DNA of 64,000 bases, from contig OY740767.1 of the NCBI GenBank assembly GCA_963513935.1, positions 153,952,431 to 154,016,430 on the forward strand, given 5' to 3'. The notes beneath the pieces are model-generated. The model had not been told where the DNA came from and ran no database searches. It saw only the letters and a list, made by a program, of their open reading frames with translations. The DNA is from Aphrophora alni (Eukaryota; Arthropoda; Insecta; Hemiptera; Aphrophoridae). The position numbers were made by a program, and so were the translations under genes. Position 1 is the stretch's first letter. Each line of letters opens with the position of its first letter. Positions 25,866 to 37,105 of the stretch are shown piece by piece.

Positions 25866-25990
25866 TGTGCAATTCGTGAGCAAAGTGTCTTTTTTAAACT
25901 CGATAAAATTGACGCACTCGGCAAGCCTTGTGCGTCAACATTTTTCTCTCGTTTAAAAAAGTGCCACTTTGCCCACTAGTTGCACAAATA
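25866..25990. repeat. foldback element, arms about 50-60 bp, 12-nt loop
   Basis: Left arm 25866-25917 (TGTGCAATTCGTGAGCAAAG ... TTGACGCAC) pairs with right arm 25930-25990 (GTGCGTCAA ... CTTTGCCCACTAGTTGCACA) with a few indels. The loop is TCGGCAAGCCTT. It would extrude as a long cruciform or give a hairpin RNA. No coding content. Confidence 0.85.
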
Positions 25991-26929
25991 ACTATTGATT
26001 ATGAATGAGAGAGAATTATTTTGCACAATTTATTTTACCGATAACTTCCGAATTGATATTTCAAAAGGCGATGGAATTCAATTTAATTTGTTTTGCTATT
26101 TGTAAGTTACAGCGATTATAATTTACGAACAAAATCGTAGGTAACAATTTAAAAAGAAAATAAAAAAAGAGAGTTTCTGAAAGAACCAATATAGATATTT
26201 TATACATCAAGACAACGATTTGTTTCACACTACAGAAATTTGCTCCTCATTTGACGTCCCAATCCTTTATAGTCGCCTTGGATGAAATTTATTTAAAATG
26301 TATCTTTTTCCTTGACTGTACCTATTTGGACATTTTATTTATTTATTTTGTTTAACAAAAAACGATTGTAAGGGATTGTCAACTAGAAACTATAAAAAAC
26401 AACAATCCTAAAACTTACAACTAACCCACAGGACGTAAAAATTAATATAACACATTGTATAACGTTTGTTTTGTAGCGTTGCCTCATTGAATAGATTGAA
26501 ATCTTCTTCATTTGACTTCCATTGGTTTTTAAAATTATTTAGGCAATTTACTAATAAAATGAACTCCAGCTTTATAAAACCGCGGAAGTTAGTGTTGTGA
26601 GGATGGTTTATCAAACTTGTAATATAATATTACTTCTAAGAGAGTCAAAACACCCAGTTTGTTTAACACACTGTCATGTCAGTTAGACAAAACAAGACAC
26701 CTTTGGGTAATGTTACTACACAGAACAATTCTGTAATGTAAATGGGATGAAAATAAACTAAACTATGCTATTTTAAAATTGGTTCAGGACAGAAAATCAT
26801 TGAGACAATGTTCGAGAAAATCATTGGGTTTTTTTATACAATTTATTGTCTAAGATTGAGTCCAAAAACTTCATTACCATTCATTACTGCTCCTATTGTT
26901 TTACTGAACACTTTGTTCAGACTTGATTT

Positions 26930-27190
26930 ATTTAATTCAGGGTTTAAAATCTACTTTTGGTCTTCTTTAGTTTAACTCTAAGAATATGTTCATATAAATA
27001 CTAGTGACATCAGCGTTACTGATAAAGTCATTTAAATTAAGAATAAATAATACTGGACTCAAAATATATCCCTGTGGGATATTTTATTGAATAGGATTAT
27101 TTCCGTACCCCTTGTTCATGTTTGACTTGAGCCAATGTTTCTATGACGTTATCGATTTATCAGTTTCAGTTTTAGAATTAACCACTGAAC
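26930..27190 (-). mobile_element. Jockey/CR1-type LINE reverse transcriptase relic
   Basis: Minus strand translation around 27100-27010 reads IPQGYILSPVLFILNLNDFI, the RT motif usually written VPQGSxLGPxLFxxYxNDL, with G to S at the LGP position. Upstream HWLKSNMNKG resembles the usual WFxSYLxNR block. The YADD box expected next is not recognisable and the frame is broken. A short dead fragment. Confidence 0.75.
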
Positions 27191-27550
27191 TAGAATATAA
27201 GAAGAAATTTCGACGAACATGTTTGCCTTTTAATTTTTAAATATAATTAGTTTATTTCTTAATGTCTAGGATGATTCTCACATAAATCGAACGTCATTGA
27301 TATATCTAAAAAAAAAACATCTCACGGGCTCATTTATAGTGAGTATAAGTGTAGCAACCCCCAAGCTATCATATCTAGAGCTACACAGATTTCTTCATGA
27401 GTTTTTTCCTATCAGATCACTCTTGATCAACTCTTATTTCCCTTTCAACTCTATTTTATGTTCTTTTCTTATTGTGTACACCTTTCCAAATTACTTTAAA
27501 GTAACAAATTTTTGAAATCGCGATGAATAAGGCCACTATGAAATAATAGA

Positions 27551-27630
27551 AGGTCTTAGTAAACAACATCTGTCCTGGATTAGTTCTGTTGGCCAAGGGT
27601 TGTTTACTGAAGACTAAGTAAACATAAGTG
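27551..27630 (+). repeat. dispersed repeat family E copy, two-core form
   Basis: Begins AGGTCTTAGTAAACAACA and ends TTGTTTACTGAAGACTAAG, TAAACATAAG: the same two spaced cores as in the copies at 37790 and 39583. Confidence 0.65.
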
Positions 27631-28039
27631 AATACCAAACATTTCGAAATACTCATTCTCTTCCATTTCTAATTTTACCGGAATTTAAACACTTTTCCGT
27701 ATAACATTAATTCTACAACTTTTGAGTTGCGAGTACATTTTGTATTTGAATGACAATTGAGTTGTTATTTTCCTTAACAAAAAATAACAGCAAATAAAAA
27801 AACCCGGGATTTTCTACAACAAAACATTCATAGCGATTTATATATTTTCAGTTGTTTTGTTACTTTAAAAGTCCGAAGATGGAACAAAATAGAAATGTTT
27901 ATCATACATTAATGTACCAAATGAAATGTTTAACAACATTGTACAGGCGTTCCAAACAAACATGTTAGTTCGGTAGTTGTTGCTCAAAGTGACGTCGTAT
28001 TTACTGCTTCTTTGCTTGCTTGTACTGAACATCCTTTAT

Positions 28040-28460
28040 TTGTTATTTTACACGGGTTCAATTTTTAATCTTCACATTTCATTAAAGTTTGAACGAAATG
28101 CATAATAGGTTAGGGAGCTCCAAGATTTTGGTTTTAGGAACAGCCATTATTGAAGAAACGTTTTGTTTAGGTTATACTTGATAAAAATCGTTAGTACCAA
28201 TTTAGAGAAGTAAGTAATTTTATGTTTTGTCTTATGGTAGTTACTCCCAAATTTTTAGTTAAAAATGTTTTTTTTATCAGATCGAGAAATGGACGAAATA
28301 TGTCCATATGCAGATTTGATTTAAAAAAATCTTTTACAAGTTTAAAACACTGCACATAAAGATAGACATCATTCCAAAATACATTTTTGTTTTTGAACTC
28401 AGATGACCTAAAACATTTTTTATCGATATTTTGATCCACCATTTTGATTCAATAGGTGAG
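28040..28460. repeat. dispersed repeat family A copy
   Basis: Contains TTCACATTTCATTAAAGTTTG, then a diverged middle and ACGAAATATGTCCATATGCA, comparable with the right part of the copies ending at 43530 and 57215 (AAAATATGCCCATATATC, AAAATATGTTCACATTTC). Diverged; boundaries approximate. Confidence 0.45.
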
Positions 28461-28527
28461 AAAATTCTCTCACGAATTAATTCAGAAGCTCATTTATTGG
28501 CTGAGTTTTTCGTGTTTTCAGTGACGT

Positions 28528-28574
28528 CTGTTGTTTACTGGGAAATGGGAAACGATAGGTCTGTAAGAGGTGCG
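28528..28574 (+). repeat. dispersed repeat family E copy, variant
   Basis: TTGTTTACTGGGAAATGGGA, AACGATAGGTCTGTAAGAGG; close to the reverse copy at 14222-14276. Confidence 0.5.
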
Positions 28575-28696
28575 TCGCAAACAAACTCTAGGTTCACCAA
28601 TAAAAAAAGGAATTTTGAATGAAATTGTTTTTCATAAATATTGTAGTGTAGAGATAGTTTTGTGGAAAATAAAAAAATGCACCTTCCAGACATTGA

Positions 28697-29122
28697 AAAG
28701 TTCTAAGGTAAAAATATTAAAGAACACTTTCCCAAGAACAATTTAAGCAGCATAAACGAAATTTTGAGCAACTCCTAATGCGAGAAAACCATTCACATTC
28801 ATTTGACATAAATATGCAATCAACCCAAACAATCTATTGAACGATCAAACTAAACATTGATAACATATGACATATACTAAGGTCACTGTCTCGTGTAACA
28901 TATCTTCTAGTACGCACCGATCAGTTTAGATTTAATATTTAGATGTGTATTGTAGAGTGTTTGTATTTATTCGATGAACTCAAGTGAGTGAGCAATTAAT
29001 GTTTAACTGAAGATGAGATTGCGGTCTCGAAACGAGTCTTGAAACAATTTTTTTTTTGGAAGTCACCGACCGAATATCCAGGTAATATTTATTTAATATT
29101 TTTTACCTTAGAAAGTTTCACA
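28697..29122. mobile_element. family D element with terminal inverted repeats and GAAGATG hairpin
   Basis: TTCTAAGGTAAAAATATTAAA at about 28710 is inverted at about 29091-29115. Inside, at about 28998-29040, stands CTGAAGATGAGA-TTGCGG-TCTCGAAACGAGTC, then a T run, GGAAGTCACCGACCGAATAT and AGGTAATATT. The same order (GAAGATG, 4-5 bp stem, GAAACG, AAGTCAC, GACGGAT, AAGGTAATAT) is found in the element at 38394-38662. I infer a non-autonomous element, possibly a Penelope-type terminal fragment, because a similar motif lies behind the PLE frame at 15 kb. Confidence 0.55.
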
Positions 29123-29289
29123 TTTCGGAAATAAAAATAATTAATTAATTAAACAAAATCCATATAGACATCATCATTTTAATTACCATCATCCAATAGA
29201 TAGCACGTCCATTTCATTCATACAGCCGAACTTCCTAAGAGCATTAAAACACCAAGTTTAAACAAATATGTTTATAATCTGAATCATTG

Positions 29290-29650
29290 CACTGGCCCTG
29301 ATGCTTGTAAATAGATATGTAAATTAATCTATATTTGTAGATCTTATGTGTTGTCTTTATCGATTGTATATTTAATTCCTTAAATATTTGTATATATGTT
29401 GTGTGTATGGTCATTTGAAAAATGATTTTAATTTAAATTGTTCATATGTATTTTATATTTTAAGAATTGTAGTTGTTGTCATTTATTTGTTTCCTAAACT
29501 ATGTTTGCTATTATTATTTTGTGTTTTGACCAATGTTCATGATTTGTATATTATATTTTTTAATTATCTAATTGCTTACACTTCTATGATGAAGCGTCTT
29601 TACAAATGAGTATTTGTCACAAAAGAACAATTAAAATTGAATTGAATTCA
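29290..29650 (+). mobile_element. possible LINE 3' untranslated end
   Basis: T-rich, low-complexity sequence ending in AATTAAAATTGAATTGAATTC, the kind of short TTGAAT-type tail that closes Jockey-like LINE copies. No coding part is attached. Weak call on composition and tail only. Confidence 0.3.
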
Positions 29651-29700
29651 TTTCACCATTAAGTCTTTAACATTTCCATCTTTAAAATTTAACAGTTTAG

Positions 29701-30298
29701 CAAATTTTAGTAAATCGCCCAATCACACAACACCAAACATTAACTTTAGACGAGTCACGTATTTTTTCAAAAATTGTATGTGGGTTTTCAGATTCTCATA
29801 TGCGTGAATTGTGTCTATTAACAGACCCATTGATACGGAATGTAGCTTCGTCTGAAAAAATATATCATCTAAAAATGACTGGTTTTCATCAATCTTGTTC
29901 AACATTTCAACAGCCAAAATAAAACGTTTTCACCACCAGGTTTCAATTCCTGCAATAGCTGGATTTTATATGCGTGTAATTTCAGTCTTTTGTGTAAAAC
30001 TTTGTGGATTGTTGTTTTGGAATACCTAACTCTAGGCTTCGTCGAGGTATTCTTAGGACTTCTGATTGCAGATTGTATAATAAGTTCAACTTTTTCGTGT
30101 GACATACTTGGCCTGCCAGATGATTTCTGGTTTTGAACTGATCAAGTTTTTTTCAAATTGTTTGAACCAACGTCGTATGTTATTTTCATGTGGTGGATAT
30201 TTTCTGTATTCGCGACGAAATGCACGGTGCACTGAAATTACAGACTTGAATTCAGCCAGGAACAAAACACATTTTGCTTTTTCTTTATTAGAGAACAT
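29701..30298 (-). pseudogene. Tc1/mariner-type (DDE) transposase pseudogene
   Basis: From the ATG at 30298 on the minus strand: MFSNKEKAKCVLFLAEFKSV, then a helix-turn-helix region with NNIRRWFKQFEK. After a frameshift come GRPSMSHEKVELIIQSAIRS and TIHKVLHKRLKLHAYKIQLL (second DNA-binding helix region). After a further shift, VEMLNKIDENQSFLDDI; after a third, FSDEATFRINGSVNRHNSRI, a stop, ESENPHTIFEKIRDSSKVNV and WCCVIG. This is the insect transposase family with an N-terminal HTH and a C-terminal DDE domain. SDEATF holds the first catalytic Asp. The second Asp (DGAPPH block) and the C-terminus are missing. At least three frameshifts and one stop make it a pseudogene. Confidence 0.85.
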
Positions 30299-30371
30299 AA
30301 CACACTCCACACAGAATACTCCAGAAAACACAAAACACACTACCATAACAATGCAAGAACTAATTTTGGGT

Positions 30372-30740
30372 GTTGTCGAATTGGTCCGATGGTCAAAGGA
30401 ATTCGTTAATCCTCCAATTAGAGAGGTCGAACTGATCCGAGGGTTCGCGTAGGGAAGAGGTCGAACTGGTCCGACGGCATATAGGTAATCATTTTATTTT
30501 GGACACCATTGGCGTCTTCTAAACTAATAATGGGGAATATTCTCTAGTTTTTTCTGTTTAATAACGATATGTACTTAAAATGTTACCTAGGTTAGGTTAG
30601 GTAGGTTATGTTAGGTTAGGTTAGATTCCTGGATTTCCTGCTTCTACCTGCTTTCTAACCATCGGACCAGTTCGACCGTGACCCTTCCCTAAGCAACAAA
30701 AATATAATTGGAATATTTTGATCATCGGACCAGTTTGGTA
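30372..30740. repeat. cluster of five GTCGAACTGGTCCGA motifs around a short TTAGG tract
   Basis: Plus-strand copies start near 30374 (GTCGAATTGGTCCGATGG), 30428 (GTCGAACTGATCCGAGGG) and 30460 (GTCGAACTGGTCCGACGG). Inverted copies lie near 30661 (CATCGGACCAGTTCGAC) and 30723 (CATCGGACCAGTTTGG). TAGGGAAG beside the third copy is mirrored by CTTCCCTA beside the fourth. A TTAGG tract (30586-30624) lies between the two orientations. This looks like an element with inverted, iterated subterminal motifs. Confidence 0.75.
30586..30624 (+). repeat. short interstitial TTAGG tract
   Basis: About seven TTAGG units with interruptions (GTAGGTTATG). Confidence 0.85.
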
Positions 30741-30799
30741 CCACCCCTAATTTTGAGGTTACAACAGCTGTTAAAAAAAACTTTTGTGTTATAGGCTAT

Positions 30800-30935
30800 C
30801 AGCGATACCAATACAATACCACAAAATGTCTCTACTGTCTTCGTATGAATTAATGAAACCCCAACATTCTTTTATGATAACCCTGTATATTAAGCCTCAT
30901 GTAGCATACGAAAATCAAAACAGGGTGTTCTGGAA
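30800..30935. repeat. two family C-like termini facing outward
   Basis: AACCCTGTATA at 30879-30889 is followed after about 26 bp by AACAGGGTGTTCTGG. Each resembles the start of a family C element in opposite orientation. A frame at 30784-31056 spans both and has no recognised domain. Confidence 0.35.
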
Positions 30936-31059
30936 AGAAGAGAGAGCGTCTGCAGCTTCAGACACCAAGTTAATTGTGAACAAGAAGAGAAGCGAACAAC
31001 AAGTTGAGAACCTCAAATTATCAGAGTTAAATAAATATATCGTATATTTTTGGTGATTC

Positions 31060-33032
31060 AACACAAATTCTAAAGTCACCATTGAGCACATTCTTCTCCA
31101 TCAACCTAAAATTCATTAATTGAACGGTTTTATTGAAGTAATAGAGATTAGGGTTGTGGAGGATAGACGTACGTGGCTGACTGATAAAGGACCCCCAGGG
31201 ACCGAAGTGGCGCCATGGAGTACGCAAGCAATTGTCACTAAATTACTTTTCTAAAATAAAAGTGATCAATTTAGGTAAATTATAATTTATGCAAACGTTT
31301 AAAAGACTAAAAATATTTGATATCAAGTTCGTCAAATTTGTTTGCTCCATAAACTATCAAAACACATTGTTTATACAAACACTTACAACTATGCAATAAT
31401 GAAAAATTATAAAACACTTATAAAAACTAACGATACCGTATTATAAACTTTGTAATAACTACTCCTTGTAAAACTAAAAACAAAAAATTTTCTACAAAAT
31501 AAAAATTCGTAGGATGTTTGTATTCCGTACTGAATGAAATCCAACGTATTTAAATACACCATTTTGTAAATGAATACTAAGCATTGACCAATGTTAACAT
31601 TCCATTCTTAGGTTTACGTGAAATTCCAAATATTATGTTGAAAGGAAGTTTGAATTCGAATTTAAACAGCTTATTAAATGACGAGAGTAAAGTTTGAATT
31701 TGAGTCAAGTTGGTCCAACTATGTTGCGGGGTGTGAGATTTGTGAAAATGGCTAGGGGCAACTTATGCAATTGGATTACGCCTTGCGGATTGCCTAATTG
31801 CCCCGTCGTTTGACGTTTTCTATTTTGTCTTCTTGTTCCACCTCCGCCATCTCCCATAAGAATAATGCTACAGCAGTTGTACTGATCTCAATTTTCATCT
31901 CAGAATTATCGTTAAAAGATCATTATAAAGATCACGTGAACGCGGATGTTTCCCTTTTTTTAAAAAAATTGGGATATAATCATTAGTGGTTGAACAAATG
32001 GAGTGGACATTTGTAAATCGATTTTCTATTTTGCTATTTTTTTTTTGTGAGTCAGTGAATGATATTTTAGAATAATTTAAAAAAGGAAAATTTTTGGTGA
32101 GGATTTGTTTTTACGGATGGGAGAAGACGAAGTTTGTCTAATGGTTTTCATACCATATTTATTATTATTATTTAATGTCAATAACAATATTTGCACCTTA
32201 TTATTCTTTTACACTTTTTTAGTAATTAGCAGTACCGTAAAATGTATGAATCACTATTTAAATATTTCTCCCTCAAAAGCTGAATTTATTTATTTAGATG
32301 CATACCTACCCTTTGTCATGTCACAAATAAAATACACCATAATTAATTTCAAGAATAAACTATTTAAAAAAATTGGAACACCAACGCTTCAAAATGGGCC
32401 ATAAAAAATATTTTTCTTTGCGTAAAATATAGTTAGACGTAGTTCAATTACTCTACAAAATTGGCTACAGTGTCAAAACTGGTTTCATAAAGCGGAAGAA
32501 AACGAAAGAGTTAAAAAAAAAAATTCATAGTTGTCAATTTCAGATATTCATATGTATAGGTTACTTGAAGTCAACAAAGTCTACAATGCAAAGAAGCTGC
32601 AAACCCAGAGCAGTGGTCTAGTGCAGATAAGGATATGTGTAAACTAAGCAAATATATGAAGGTCAAAGCACGGAATACGTAGTGAATTGAATAAACAAAT
32701 AGAACTTTCAAGATAGAATGTCAACTGATAAGATTAGCAGAGATTTACACGCATGCGTAGCAGTAGTCTAGCCTAATGTCTACTTCGAGTTTTCCCGCCC
32801 TTGGAAATGAAAGGAGGACTATTTTGTGCAAAAACCGCTGCGCAAAGTTGTTAGTAATTCACAAATCTGCCGTGCCCTGATGTCAATTCGGTTGTCATTT
32901 CACTCCTGCAGAGCCTTAAAGTCTAAAATTTCAAGTCATCATCGCTTTGAGAAAATGTCATAAAATATAGACTCTAGCTTTTGATTACTTTAAGGAGGTA
33001 CGCTGTTGAAAAAAAACAAACATTTTTTGGCA

Positions 33033-33068
<36 letters not shown>

Positions 33069-33415
33069 TAATGTTCCTCTTTATTTTCTGAAAACAAAAA
33101 TATTTAATTTTGGCTATTTGGTTTTTTTATAACCATCCATAAGTTGAAAATTTGTCAATTTAGGAAACTTGCACACATTTTTACTGTTATTTTTATTTTT
33201 GCACATGACAATATATATTTACAATTATATATACATAAAATAATATTTTATAATGTGTCAAATTCTATATTTTGTAGACTTATTTTTTCCCCCAACAAAA
33301 CATATAATAATACTATACAAAGATGAATTGTTTTGTGATTATTTATAATGGAAGTGTGTTACTTGTTATAACTGAAATGTAATTGTGGAGAATAAAAAAG
33401 TCTAAGTCCTCTAAA
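31060..33415. other. AT-rich sequence, no gene recognised
   Basis: A minus-strand frame at 31027-31227 contains WRHFGPWGSFISQPRTSIL, which reads like real protein but which I cannot assign; it may be a piece of an element. A plus-strand frame at 32105-32404 (99 codons) is very hydrophobic and AT-driven, with no clear domain. A (TA)n tract lies at 33036-33066. Confidence 0.4.
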
Positions 33416-33421
33416 TATTTT

Positions 33422-33880
33422 TTTATATTTGTGATGTCAGATGGTAATTACAACAACTATTATTTTTTGAATACAATAAAACGTCCCTCAAAAACCCACT
33501 TTGGCTGAAATGCTACCGAGCAACCGAATCCCCACTTCCTTTTATAAACAAAATATTAAAGTTTAAAATTGTTTTAGGTAAATATTTGTGATGTCAGATG
33601 GTAATTACAACAACTATTATTATATGAATACAATAAAACGTCCCTCAAAAACCCACTTTGGCTGAAATGCTACCGAGCAACCGAATCCCCACTTCCTTTT
33701 ATAAACAAAATATTAAAGTTTAAAATTGTTTTAGGTAAATATTTGTGATGTCAGATGGTAATTACAACAACTGTTATTATATGAATACACTAAAACGTCC
33801 CTCAAAAACCCACTTTGGCTGAAATGCTACCGAGCAACCGAATCCCCACTTCCTTTTATAAACAAAATATTAAAGTTAGG
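33422..33880. repeat. three tandem copies of a 157-bp unit
   Basis: GTGATGTCAGATGGTAATTA occurs at 33431, 33588 and 33745, exactly 157 bp apart. Units are nearly identical (CTATTATTTTTTG, CTATTATTATATG, CTGTTATTATATG) and all end CTTTTATAAACAAAATATTA. The third breaks off after AAAGTTA. A recent small amplification. Confidence 0.96.
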
Positions 33881-34314
33881 GATAATACCATTAGTGTATA
33901 AATCAAAATCTGTAAATAGCGTCATAATTTATGATACATTTAGGACTTGTTTCAAAACTACAGGCCGCCAAAAATGGGCAAAAACTATTTCAAACTGTTG
34001 CTATATAGAAATTGTTTTGTTGATTAAAAAATTTTTGTATACAAAATAAACGGTATAAAATTTGAACAAATTCCAACAAAAAATCAGGTTTTCAAAACGT
34101 GCTCAATACGTGTACTTCAATAGGTTCTATCACAAGGTGTGCAGCAATAACTATTTTGTTTCTATCGAAATTTGCAAATAAATATTTTTTGAAAAGAGAT
34201 CCGAGTTACAAATCCTATCTAAGGAATACAATAGATACTTACTGACATATCCCTAAATTTATATAAAACATTACATATCTTTATTTATGTAATTTCTCAC
34301 TGTCAAATGTCAAG

Positions 34315-34524
34315 GGTTTGGTTCAAAGTTGTTTTGGATACCTACAAGCACGACTGAACCGAGAAGTAAATAAAAATATCCTTCAGAAACAAATGCCGAT
34401 TTCTAAAGACAACGATCGGGGAAGTGAAAATGCAAGTTCTGTGTTCATACCTCCTAACTGTACATTTGATCCTGTAGCTTGTCTGCCTGTAACAGCACAA
34501 CATGACGTCATTGGACCACCTTAG
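34315..34524 (+). CDS. candidate 3'-terminal exon of an unidentified gene
   Basis: After a possible acceptor (TTTCTCACTGTCAAATGTCAAG, AG at 34313-34314) an open frame runs to TAG at 34522-34524. It begins GLVQSCFGYLQARLNREVNK, carries a polar middle (MPISKDNDRGSENASS) and ends IPPNCTFDPVACLPVTAQHD, VIGPP. Base composition is less AT-biased than its surroundings and there are no low-complexity runs. I do not recognise the protein. The C-x6-C segment CTFDPVAC has the spacing of the allatostatin-C ring (CYFNPISC), but there is no dibasic cleavage site and it is not C-terminal in the same way, so this is only a resemblance. It could be chance or part of an element. No start codon or upstream exon was identified; it lies on the opposite strand to the peroxidase exon. 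Confidence 0.25.
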   Translation, partial: GLVQSCFGYLQARLNREVNKNILQKQMPISKDNDRGSENASSVFIPPNCTFDPVACLPVTAQHDVIGPP

Positions 34525-34714
34525 AAGATTCGATCTATTGAGTTCCGGTTTTTGGTTAGTTATCAAAAATTAAAAAAATCAAGATTAGTGTAAAATCGTT
34601 CACATACCAAATTTGATCAATATCTCTTTTTCATATCTATTCGATTCAAATTATTAACAATTTAATTAATTAATACCTCTAATTATGATTACACAATATA
34701 AAAATATGCGAAAT

Positions 34715-34920
34715 AAACAAAATGGCTACCTACATTTATAAATTATTGAGGAGGAGGAGAGGGGGGGAGTTTGTCCTGCATAACAAGTGGGTGTTGTTGA
34801 CAAGGAACTGTTTACTGAGGACTAAGCAAACATAAGAAACAAGGAAATCACAAACAAACAATGGAATCCCACATCCCTTCTCCCACCTCCTTCAATGCTG
34901 AATTGTAACATGTTTTAGTG
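34715..34920 (+). repeat. left arm of a ~200-bp inverted repeat (contains family E)
   Basis: Pairs with 36895-37105. The best segment (34771-34870) is almost identical in reverse complement, including CATAACAAGTGGGTGTTGTT, GACAAGGAACTGTTTACTGA, GGACTAAGCAAACATAAG and AACAAGGAAATCACAAACAA. The outer part (ACAAAATGGCT/ACAAAATAGCT) and inner part (TTCAATGCTGAATTGTAA/CTCAATGCTAAATTGTAA) are weaker. Confidence 0.85.
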
Positions 34921-36894
34921 ACTTTTTTACTTTCCCACATATACGGAGGTTATGTGATGGATCAAAAGATAGATATGTTTTTTTGTGAATTTACCAAGTC
35001 GTGCGCACTAAAGTGAGCTCCTGGAGGCTAAACAATTAACCAAATAACAAATGAATTTTTCTTTAAAAGAAAAAAATAAGACAGTGAGAAAGAAAATTCA
35101 GATCAACGGTGTAAGATGAAAATATAAACCGAGAGACTGTTGCGTTCATAACATTCCTAATAGTTATTTTTGTTTCAAAATTGTAAAGTAACTCTGTTGT
35201 ACATTCAAGCAGTTATCGACCTCTTATTTTAAATATATTTTGCCTTGGGATCAGGAAAATTAAATTTGAATAGAAAAATGTACACGTAATTCAAAAGTTA
35301 AGAATTAATTAATTTTAAATACATGGAAGCAAAATGCAACCATTAATACCCAAAGCTGTACCTTAAGTGAACATCATGTTCAGAGCAATGCTACTTTATT
35401 TGGTTTTTTTTTTGTTGTTATATACATTTTGTAGCTTATATTGAGTTTATGTTTGTATATTAAAAAAATTATATTGCTGTAAACTTCTTTCCGCTTTTAT
35501 ATTTAAGAACAAATTTTGATTTTTTACAACTGGAGAAACAGATTAAAAAATCAAGTGTTTAGTTGCAATTAGCGTTTTGAACTTTGGCACTGAGCAAAAA
35601 AACACTTGTTGTTTTTGAAAATTTCACGAAAATAAGGAAAATCTGTCTGAAATTATTTTCTTAAACATATTGTTATAACTTGGAAAGTACGTAACCAATA
35701 TTAATCAATAGTATTTATATAGTCTAATCGTATCTGACCGTATTGTCTGTGCTCATATGAAATAAAACAACATCAGATATAATAAGATACAATCTAGTGT
35801 AGTTGGATTTCAGTCGAATTTGACAGGCAGACAAGTTTTTGATTCATCTTCGATACTAAAAAATAGAGTTGCTAACTAACACTTTCTAAAATGTGGAGAT
35901 TTGAAACGGTTATCGATAGATTTAACTTATCTTTAATATTGTGCACAGTACCAAGGTCGAGGTCGTCAAATAAGATCATACTTCGTACCCACACGTCTAG
36001 CTCTAACCACTTCAGAGAGACTGACAGATGATGTATTGTTGTAGCGTCTACTGATAAGGCTATTATGACACAGTAGGAGGTCGAAGCATGGATTTAGTCC
36101 CCAACCAAAATAAGTTTTGAAATTCCACTGTACCACATTCTGGGCATTTTCATCTTTAGTACTGATATGAACAATGGCTATCTTATAATAATTGTAAAAG
36201 ACGTTTTCTTGTTGCTTGAAAGCGAAAAAATTTCTGTTATTATTGCCTTATATATATATATATATAAAAAAAAAGATACAATAAAACCCTTAGCAATCAA
36301 ATATTGTAATAGAGTCAGGGTAGGAATAGGTTAAGAAAGAATTGACAGTAAAGAAGGTCTCTTACTGAAGTGAGTCTCTGAGATGCAACAAGAACAACAT
36401 TATTTTTTTTTAAGAGATTTTTCATGGTTTGTCAGTTTACCTACTAAAGTAGGGTAATATTGTTTACTATTAAAACAAGAATAAGACTTAAAACACTTTG
36501 TTTAACAGTTAACATACAATTTAGATTGTAACCATTCAACCGATATGTTGGTCATCGATATTCGTTACACCTAATCTTATTTTAAAATAAATATTATGTT
36601 TAAATTGTCTGTTATTTTTTTTTTTAATATAGGAACAAAAACTACAAGTTTTTTGCTTTGTAACGTTCAGGACTTAAGGTAACAAAAACAATTATAATAT
36701 TTTTTTAAATATTGAGGAAAAACTCGATTTATACATTTTTAGAACACTGCATTGTAAAAAACGTTTGAACCCCTCTGCAGGTAGCTAACTTAAAGTAAAA
36801 CCAGAGATATGTAAATGATTGATTACTTTTCTTTCACCCTGTTTACACAGTCAATAATTATTACCTTATTATTTCTACAGTTATTATAAATTCT
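34921..36894. other. sequence between the two inverted-repeat arms
   Basis: About 2 kb of AT-rich DNA with a short TA tract at 36248-36267. No transposase or other frame is visible, so if the arms are element ends the interior has no coding capacity. Confidence 0.5.
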
Positions 36895-37105
36895 CAAACA
36901 TACGAAAGCCTGTTTACAATTTAGCATTGAGGAAGCAATTGAACAGAGCAGGGCTGGGTATGTGGTATTCTATTGTTTGTTTGTGATTTCCTTGTTTCTT
37001 ATATTTGCTTAGTCCTCAGTAAACAGTTCCTTGTCAACAACACCCACTTGTTGTGCAGGAAAACCACCCTCTCTCGTCTATAATTTAGCTATTTTGTTTA
37101 AATTG
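36895..37105 (-). repeat. right arm of the ~200-bp inverted repeat (contains family E)
   Basis: Reverse complement partner of 34715-34920. On the minus strand it contains GACAAGGAACTGTTTACTGA and then GGACTAAGCAAATATAAG, with one change (C to T) from the left arm in that core. Confidence 0.85.

Noticed and set aside
30099..30452. 117-codon plus-strand frame
   Set aside because: It lies antisense to the transposase pseudogene, whose conserved motifs are on the minus strand.
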